DNA from: CAYXAA01 sp964462985
GTDB taxonomy: Bacteria; Pseudomonadota; Alphaproteobacteria; Rhizobiales; Stappiaceae
Reading direction: 5' to 3'
Length of the DNA: 64,000 nt
NCBI GenBank assembly: GCA_964462985.1
Contig: CAYXAA010000021.1
Span: 1-64,000 of the forward strand
Shown here: positions 59,173-64,000 of the stretch, in pieces
How positions within the stretch are numbered: the first letter of the stretch is position 1
Layout: every line of letters starts with the position of its first letter
Notes under the pieces: generated by a model
Seen by the model: the letters and a program-made list of their open reading frames with translations, nothing else
Database searches by the model: none
Told to the model about the DNA's origin: nothing
Program-made: the position numbers and the translations under genes

Positions 59173-59820
59173 TTAATCGACCTCATCGGCCGAGACGACC
59201 CAGGACTCATCTGCCGCACCGCGGCGCCAGTCGATCATGAAGGGATGATCCATCACCGCCTCGGCATAGTCGCGCATCACCTTGTCCATCGGCAGCTGAT
59301 AGGTCAGGAACCGCGTCACCACGGGAGCATAGAAGCAGTCTGCAGCAGAAAAGCCGCCGAACAGGAAGGCGCCACCGGCGCCGTGCCGCTCCCGGCAGTC
59401 GCGCCAGATTGCCCCGATCCGGGCGATGTCGGCCGCCGCGTCCGGCGCTTTTGGGTGCGGCGCCGGACGCCGACGCAGGTTCATCGGATAGTGCGAGCGC
59501 AACGCGCCGAAGCCGGAATGCATTTCGGCGACGACCGACCGTGCCAGTGCCCGCACCGGCCTCTCCTGCGGCCACAGGCCGGCATCAGGGAATCGCTCGG
59601 CAAGATATTCAAGGATCGCCAGCGAATCCCAGACCCGCGTCTCGCCGTCGATCAGGACCGGCACACGCCCGGCCGGCGAGATCTCCCGAATCGCCGCCGA
59701 GAACTCCGGCGTGTCGAGCGGCAGCAGGCGCTCTTCGAAGGCCGCCCCGGTTTGCCGCAGCGCGAGCCAGGCGCGCAGCGACCACGTCGAATAGGTTCTG
59801 TTTCCAATTACAAGCTGCAT
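59173..59820 (-). CDS. glutathione S-transferase family protein
   Basis: A 215-residue GST. The thioredoxin-like N-domain (1-75) shows S-T-W-S-L-R-A-W at the glutathione-activating position and the cis-Pro motif G-R-V-P-V-L; the helical C-domain follows (A-D-C-F-Y-A-P-V). It resembles the YfcF/Tau-like group of bacteria. Substrate unknown. The start at 59820 gives the family N-terminus MQLVIGNRTYSTWS. Confidence 0.9.
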   Translation of the reverse strand: MQLVIGNRTYSTWSLRAWLALRQTGAAFEERLLPLDTPEFSAAIREISPAGRVPVLIDGETRVWDSLAILEYLAERFPDAGLWPQERPVRALARSVVAEMHSGFGALRSHYPMNLRRRPAPHPKAPDAAADIARIGAIWRDCRERHGAGGAFLFGGFSAADCFYAPVVTRFLTYQLPMDKVMRDYAEAVMDHPFMIDWRRGAADESWVVSADEVD

Positions 59821-60092
59821 TGAAGGCTCCTGACAGGGCAAATGGCCCGACGACGGCCAAGGCTTTCCGGCAGTCGTCCACGCCATCGCCACCAAGACGA
59901 GCAGGGCGAAGGAATGGCTCGCCTCCGCCGCTCCTGCGGTTTCTTGCCCTGTCGGCCGCGGCCGCCGTTATCCTTGCCAGTGCTTGTGAGTGCGCCGACG
60001 GCCACCCGGCCATTAGCCTATACCATGACAGCGCTCGCAACCCCTCGTTCGCAAGGGATGCGATCGGGACGCCGTCGCCCCGCCAGGTAAGT

Positions 60093-60497
60093 TCAGGAGC
60101 CGGACGGCGGCTCGGTCGGGCCGCCCGCCTCACGCCAGGCCGTGAAGCCGCCGTCGATATGCGCGACGGGCGAAAGTCCCATGTCCTGCGCCGTCTTGGT
60201 CGCAAGGGCCGAACGCCAGCCGGCGGCACAGAAGAAGACGAAGGTCTTGTTCTCGCCGAACACCGGCCGGAAGTACGGACTCGCCGGGTCGATCCAGAAC
60301 TCGAGCATGCCCCGCGGCGCGTGAACCGCACCCGGGATGCGGCCTTCCCGCTGCAGCTCGCGAATGTCCCGAACATCGACGAAGGTGACGTTGGGGGCGC
60401 CGTGCAGCGCCAGCGCCTCCGCCACTGTCAGGGTGCGGATCTCGGCTGTCGCTGCATCGACCAGTTCGCGATAGCTCTTGGTGATCGTTCCGCCCAC
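60093..60497 (-). CDS. rhodanese-like domain protein
   Basis: A 134-residue single rhodanese domain, a sulfurtransferase fold. The active-site loop C90-A-A-G-W-R-S holds the catalytic cysteine; V-D-V-R-D and A-H-I-D-G-G-F-T-A-W are the flanking conserved motifs. The start is GTG at 60497, eight bases after GGAGG, giving a normal-length domain; upstream codons are Arg-rich and not protein-like. Confidence 0.9.
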   Translation of the reverse strand: MGGTITKSYRELVDAATAEIRTLTVAEALALHGAPNVTFVDVRDIRELQREGRIPGAVHAPRGMLEFWIDPASPYFRPVFGENKTFVFFCAAGWRSALATKTAQDMGLSPVAHIDGGFTAWREAGGPTEPPSGS

Positions 60498-60599
60498 GCC
60501 CGTCGCCTCCGTTCTGCCTCGGCCGTTCTTGTTCCGGCCGCGTCGAAGTCTCCACGGCGATTGGAGGGAATGCAAGCACCCCGGTCTGGAAACAGCAAA

Positions 60600-60620
60600 G
60601 GGCGCGGTTGTCCCGCGCCC
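60600..60620 (-). terminator. terminator of the 45-residue membrane peptide gene
   Basis: GGGCGCGG and CCGCGCCC form an 8-bp stem with a short loop, about 70 bases after the small gene's stop. On the minus strand it is followed by TTTGCTGTTT. Confidence 0.6.
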
Positions 60621-60690
60621 TTGCCATCAGCTGGTTCTGTGCGGCCCGGCTGAGCGTCCGGCGGTCGTCAGAAGAACCGCCGGCAACGCC

Positions 60691-60828
60691 TCACTGGGCC
60701 ACGACCGCGGCCGCCGTTTGCGCCGCGTCGGCCCCACCGAACACATAGACGAGCGCCAAAGCGCCTCCCAGAGCAAGCACGGTCCAGGCCGTGACACCCC
60801 AGCAGGACTTCCGTACATCACCGTCCAT
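60691..60828 (-). CDS. 45-residue single-span membrane peptide
   Basis: A very short gene, M-D-G-D-V-R-K-S-C-W start, with one hydrophobic helix (about 12-30: V-T-A-W-T-V-L-A-L-G-G-A-L-A-L-V) and an Ala-rich tail. It has the best Shine-Dalgarno in this part of the window, AAGGAG five bases before the ATG. A terminator hairpin follows. The charges suggest the N-terminus stays in the cytoplasm. Function unknown. Confidence 0.7.
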   Translation of the reverse strand: MDGDVRKSCWGVTAWTVLALGGALALVYVFGGADAAQTAAAVVAQ

Positions 60829-61262
60829 GGAACTCCTTACCATTGACCTCGGCCTGCGCCACGAAAAAGGCGCACGGCCGCCTGCAAACGGGCCGGGTGA
60901 TTAACGAGTTGGTAGGACTTTCGCAAGCGCGAAAACTTCGGGCCAGCGCCCCGCGTAATGCATAGCGGCGAAGTCCGCTGCCACGGCAAGGGCTTATCGC
61001 AGATCGCAGGGCCCACAGCGCCTCCCGGGACATCGACCGAATGCCTTCGCCGGACGCCACCGGCGCCCGCTCGGGGCATTTGCTGACGACGGTTTCAACC
61101 GGGCAACCGCCGCGTAATGACACGCCGCGCTGCGGCGTGCGAATCTCTACTCCCTTGGAATCGAGCGTGTTTCAGCCGGTTTCTCCCGGCTGCGGTATGG
61201 TCTAGGCTCGAACCGCAAACGATCGCTCGGCCACCCGGCTGGCTGTCGCACGAGGCGCGCGC
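60829..61262. other. intergenic region between the 45-residue peptide and DUF599 genes
   Basis: 434 bases between divergent genes. It holds the promoters of both. A 100-codon leftward frame here is Arg/Cys-rich with no binding site and is not called. Confidence 0.45.
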
Positions 61263-62024
61263 ATGACCGTTTTTTCCACCGCCGATATTCTGGCGCTCGG
61301 CTGGTTCGTCCTTGCCTGGCTCGGCTACAATGTCATCGTGGAAATGTCGCCGCTGCGGCGCAAGACGCTGTCCCATGCCATGGAGGCCTACCGGCGTGGC
61401 TGGATGGCGACGATGAGCCGCCGATCGGTGCGCATCATGGACGTCGGCATCGTCGGCGGCCTGCAGCAGGGAACGGCGTTCTTCGCCTCGACCTCGATGA
61501 TTGCCATCGGCGGCGGCTTCGCCCTGCTCAACTCTACGGAGCGCATCCTCGCGATTGCCGAACACCTTGGAATGCAGCCCGGATCCGCCGTCGCGCTCTG
61601 GGAGGTCAAGGCGCTCGGGCTGATGCTGATCTTCGCCTATGCCTTCTTCAAGTTCGGCTGGGCGTACCGTCTGTTCAACTATTCCACCATCGTGATGGGC
61701 GCGACGCCGGAACAGGCGCAGGACACCGCAGCCTTTGCCGACGAAGTCGCCGCCAGGGCGGCCGAACTGATGGTGCTGGCCGGGCGCCACTTCAACCGCG
61801 GCCAGCGGGCCTTCTTCTTCTCGATCGGCTATCTTGGCTGGTTCGTCGACCCGCGAATCTTCGCGGCCACAACCCTGGCGACCCTGATCGTCCTGGTCCG
61901 GCGTCAGTTCTTCTCGAGGGCGAGGGCTCTCTGCGCTTCCGGCTTGTCCCAGCAACTCGTGCCGGCCGAGAAGACGGGCGGCACGAACACCGAGACAGGA
62001 GCGGCGAAGCCCTTGACCTCGTAG
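61263..62024 (+). CDS. DUF599 family membrane protein
   Basis: A 253-residue inner-membrane protein of the DUF599 family with four predicted helices (about 5-25, 64-88, 114-134 and 192-214). Features are G-Y-N-V-I-V-E-M, R-R-G-W-M-A-T-M, and L-M-L-I-F-A-Y-A-F-F-K-F-G-W-A-Y-R. Function unknown. Its last 40 codons overlap the end of the convergent nucleotide cyclase gene; the C-terminal tail is Thr/Gly-rich and may be non-essential. Confidence 0.88.
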   Translation: MTVFSTADILALGWFVLAWLGYNVIVEMSPLRRKTLSHAMEAYRRGWMATMSRRSVRIMDVGIVGGLQQGTAFFASTSMIAIGGGFALLNSTERILAIAEHLGMQPGSAVALWEVKALGLMLIFAYAFFKFGWAYRLFNYSTIVMGATPEQAQDTAAFADEVAARAAELMVLAGRHFNRGQRAFFFSIGYLGWFVDPRIFAATTLATLIVLVRRQFFSRARALCASGLSQQLVPAEKTGGTNTETGAAKPLTS

Positions 62025-63148
62025 TCGCCGCGATAGCCGGCGCGGCAGCCGATCATGTCGGCGATGGCGTCCGAGACGACAATGTTCTCGTCAAGATCGC
62101 GGGACAGGCCCGCCAGCCGCGATGCAAGGTTTACCGTCGGCCCGATCACCGTGAAATCGAGACGGGATTCGCCGCCAACATTGCCGAAGAAGACATCGCC
62201 GGCGTGAAGCGCAATTCCTGCCCTGATCTTCGGCGTGTCCTCGCAGCAGCTCCGGTTGACATTGGCGATCTGCTCCACCGCCGCGCGGGCGGCAAAAAGG
62301 GCGCGTTGCGCGGCGCTGCGTGCGGTCTGTTCGCATTCATACGGGAACACCGCCATGACCTCGTCCCCGATGAACTTCAGGATCTCGCCGCCCTGCGATT
62401 CCACCGCCCGGGTCAGGGCGCCGAAGTACTGGTTGAGCAGCGTGACGAGATCCTGCGCCGGCAGGTCGTTCGACAGCGATGTGAAGCCGCGCAGGTCGGC
62501 AAAGCCGACCACGGCGGAGATCGTCTCGCCTTCGCCGCGCTTGATCGTGCCTTCGAGCACGCGCACACCGGCCCGGCGCCCGACATAGGTCTCAAGCAGC
62601 GTGCGCGACGTGCGCTTCAGCGTCTGCAGCTCGCAGAGCAGGCCGAGCGGCCGAACGATGGTCTCGAGCATAGCGATGTGCGCGCCGCTGAAGCCGCCCG
62701 GCATCTTGCTCGCGGCGGTTAGAACCTTGGTCGACCCGTCCGAGAACGGCATCGGGAGTGCGACGTAGTCGGTGTAGCCCTTGGGTCGCAGCTCGGAAAT
62801 GATCTCGAATTCACCATCGACCGGCTCCGGGCCGATCCGGACACGAACCTTCTCGCCGGTATCGCGCAGCACCTTGATCGGGCTGCGCTCGTATGACAGG
62901 TCGAGCTTGGGTGTCTCCACATAGCGGCGCAGGTCCATCTCGCCGTCGGAAGTCCACAGCACGCTTTCCGCCCGCACGTTGGGATGCAGGATCGGGATCC
63001 CCGTCGTCAGGCGATCGACAGGAGCGCCAGCCAGCTTCAGCCGTTTGCCAAGCTCGCTGATCAGCGTCATCGTGTCTTCGATCCGGACAGCCGAGCCGTG
63101 CAGCCACTCGACGACATCCGCGGCGATCAGCGACGCATTGACAGTCAT
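61904..63148 (-). CDS. class III adenylate/guanylate cyclase
   Basis: A 414-residue soluble cyclase. An N-terminal helical and GAF-like region (1-190) precedes the catalytic domain with metal-binding D218 (F-A-D-L-R-G-F-T) and D262 (F-I-G-D-E-V-M-A-V-F). N-V-G-G-E-S-R-L-D-F-T-V-I-G-P-T-V-N-L-A-S-R-L is the standard class III segment. This is a common alphaproteobacterial one-component design; the signal is unknown. The ATG at 63148 follows AGAAGGTG. Its last 40 codons overlap the DUF599 gene tail to tail. Confidence 0.92.
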   Translation of the reverse strand: MTVNASLIAADVVEWLHGSAVRIEDTMTLISELGKRLKLAGAPVDRLTTGIPILHPNVRAESVLWTSDGEMDLRRYVETPKLDLSYERSPIKVLRDTGEKVRVRIGPEPVDGEFEIISELRPKGYTDYVALPMPFSDGSTKVLTAASKMPGGFSGAHIAMLETIVRPLGLLCELQTLKRTSRTLLETYVGRRAGVRVLEGTIKRGEGETISAVVGFADLRGFTSLSNDLPAQDLVTLLNQYFGALTRAVESQGGEILKFIGDEVMAVFPYECEQTARSAAQRALFAARAAVEQIANVNRSCCEDTPKIRAGIALHAGDVFFGNVGGESRLDFTVIGPTVNLASRLAGLSRDLDENIVVSDAIADMIGCRAGYRGDYEVKGFAAPVSVFVPPVFSAGTSCWDKPEAQRALALEKN

Positions 63149-63336
63149 TGCGGGACACCTTCTGCCTCTTTGGCGCCCGCGGCCGCCTCGTCGGCGCTGC
63201 TCCACAGGGCGGTTCGGTCGGCGAGAGGACCGGAACGACGCTAAGATAGGGCAATCAGGCCGCCGCGATAAGAGGGCGAGGTGAAAACGGAACGCCCGCA
63301 CGCGATGATTTTAGCGCCGGGGTTCGATCGAGGCGG

Positions 63337-64000
63337 CTAGGGTGCCGGGAACACCGCCGCACTGCGGCCCGTCAACCAATAGGCGAGAAGACCGATCCAT
63401 TCGCGCACCCCCTGGTCCAGCCGGGTCAGCCCCTGCGATGCTGACGAGAACCACCGCCAGCGATCGTCGGTGCCGCTGGTCTCCCAATCGACAGGATAGG
63501 CCATGATGCCGGGCCAGCCGGCCTTGCGGAAGGTACCGATCGCTCGCGGCATATGAGCGGCCGACGTCACCAGCAGCCACGTCTCCCCCGGCTGCGGCGC
63601 TGCCATCTCCCGCGAATACACAGCATTCTGCCAGGTGTTGAGCGAACGCCCCTCGATCTCGATCCGCTCACGCTCCACGCCGAACTGGGTCAGGAGCGCA
63701 AGGGCATGATTGGCCTCGCTCGGCTCGTTGCGGAAGGCGGACGATCCGCCTGAATAGACGATCCGCGCCCGCGGATAGGCCGCCGCCAATCCCGGCAGCG
63801 CCATCAGCCGCTCGCCGGCCCTGTCGACGCCAGGGAGCCCGCGCCCGGCGCTGACCAGCGTGTCGATCGCCCCGCCGAGAACGACGATGCCGTCAACCCG
63901 CTCCGGCATCGGCTGCGGCGTGGCAAACCGCTGTTCCAGTGGCAGGATCACCCAGTTCGCCAGCGGCGACAGCCCGCCGACCACAAGGCCCATCGTTCCC
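63337..64000 (-). CDS. YdcF-like protein (DUF218), 5' end outside window
   Basis: The C-terminal 220 or so residues of a DUF218/YdcF-family protein. The domain opens V-D-G-I-V-V-L-G-G-A, then I-V-Y-S-G-G-S, S-x-N-T-W-Q-N-A, L-L-V-T-S-A-A-H-M-P-R-A and Y-P-V-D-W. In this family one or two N-terminal membrane helices usually precede such a domain; the visible P-L-A-N-W-V-I-L-P-L-E-Q-R-F is the typical linker. The real start therefore lies beyond position 64000. Roles proposed for the family involve envelope or peptidoglycan metabolism. Confidence 0.9.
   Translation of the reverse strand, partial: GTMGLVVGGLSPLANWVILPLEQRFATPQPMPERVDGIVVLGGAIDTLVSAGRGLPGVDRAGERLMALPGLAAAYPRARIVYSGGSSAFRNEPSEANHALALLTQFGVERERIEIEGRSLNTWQNAVYSREMAAPQPGETWLLVTSAAHMPRAIGTFRKAGWPGIMAYPVDWETSGTDDRWRWFSSASQGLTRLDQGVREWIGLLAYWLTGRSAAVFPAP

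Noticed and set aside
59920..60090. Frame resembling a lipoprotein signal (LALSAAAAVILASAC) in the gap left of the GST gene
   Set aside because: No ATG, GTG or TTG start is available at the right place, and the downstream sequence runs into the antisense of the rhodanese gene. Possibly a decayed gene, but not supportable.
1..64000. Search for CRISPR arrays, prophage, integrase/att sites, toxin-antitoxin pairs or defence islands
   Set aside because: No direct repeat arrays, no recombinase or phage structural genes, and no defence-type gene clusters were seen. Gene content and composition are uniformly chromosomal.

Overview
The window looks like a chromosomal, core-genome segment of a GC-rich alphaproteobacterium, most likely of the order Hyphomicrobiales (Rhizobiales). 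The pointers are the DivK-PleD pair next to a DUF3572 gene, an EipB/DUF1849 envelope protein, an Omp25/RopB-like beta-barrel, DUF1489 and DUF6455 proteins, a clpS-clpA-phasin block, and the order pyrB-pyrC'-plsY-dprA-topA-rnr-DUF983-nudix, which is familiar from this order. I cannot name a genus from the sequence alone. I see no phage, insertion sequence, conjugation or CRISPR signature.

Layout. 1-5.4 kb: tRNA-Ser(GCU), a divergent AmpR regulator and class A beta-lactamase pair, two small proteins, a gene-poor stretch, an outer-membrane beta-barrel and a DUF2147 protein. 5.5-10 kb: an acetyltransferase and an osmoregulated periplasmic glucan operon (opgG - uncharacterised 120-residue protein - opgH). 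10-16 kb: the amidotransferase genes gatC-gatA and gatB, separated by an FAD oxidoreductase and small genes. 16-20 kb: a metallo-beta-lactamase-fold hydrolase, ruvX, a permease and AidB. 20-32 kb: a long rightward run of pyrimidine, phospholipid, DNA topology and RNA decay genes, ending in an MFS transporter and rpmG with a clear promoter and terminator. 32-37 kb: leftward divK-pleD (cell-cycle and cyclic-di-GMP signalling), rightward DUF3572, a HAD-like protein and DNA polymerase IV.

37-45 kb: a ThDP enzyme, a repeat-bearing gap, EipB, RidA, a glycerophosphodiesterase, a FemAB-like acyltransferase, a HIT protein and an AzlCD exporter. 45-54 kb: clpS-clpA, a phasin with a well-formed promoter, a D,D-carboxypeptidase with a SPOR domain, a membrane J-protein, a VWA-like protein, panC and DUF1489. 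54-64 kb: an atypical SDR protein, the two subunits of a methylcrotonyl-CoA carboxylase, a glutathione S-transferase, a rhodanese, a 45-residue membrane peptide, a DUF599 protein overlapping a class III nucleotide cyclase, and a 5'-truncated YdcF-type protein.

Tight spacing is common. Several genes start inside or next to the stop codon of the previous gene (TGATG, TTGA, ATGA and GTGA junctions), and about ten starts are GTG or TTG. The best leads are: a pyrC homologue that lacks most metal-binding residues; a small unknown protein translationally coupled to both opgG and opgH; GANTC (CcrM) site clusters at divK, eipB and inside and after a FemAB-like gene; and candidate operators at bla/ampR, eipB and the phasin gene. 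I did not find a convincing new multi-gene system.
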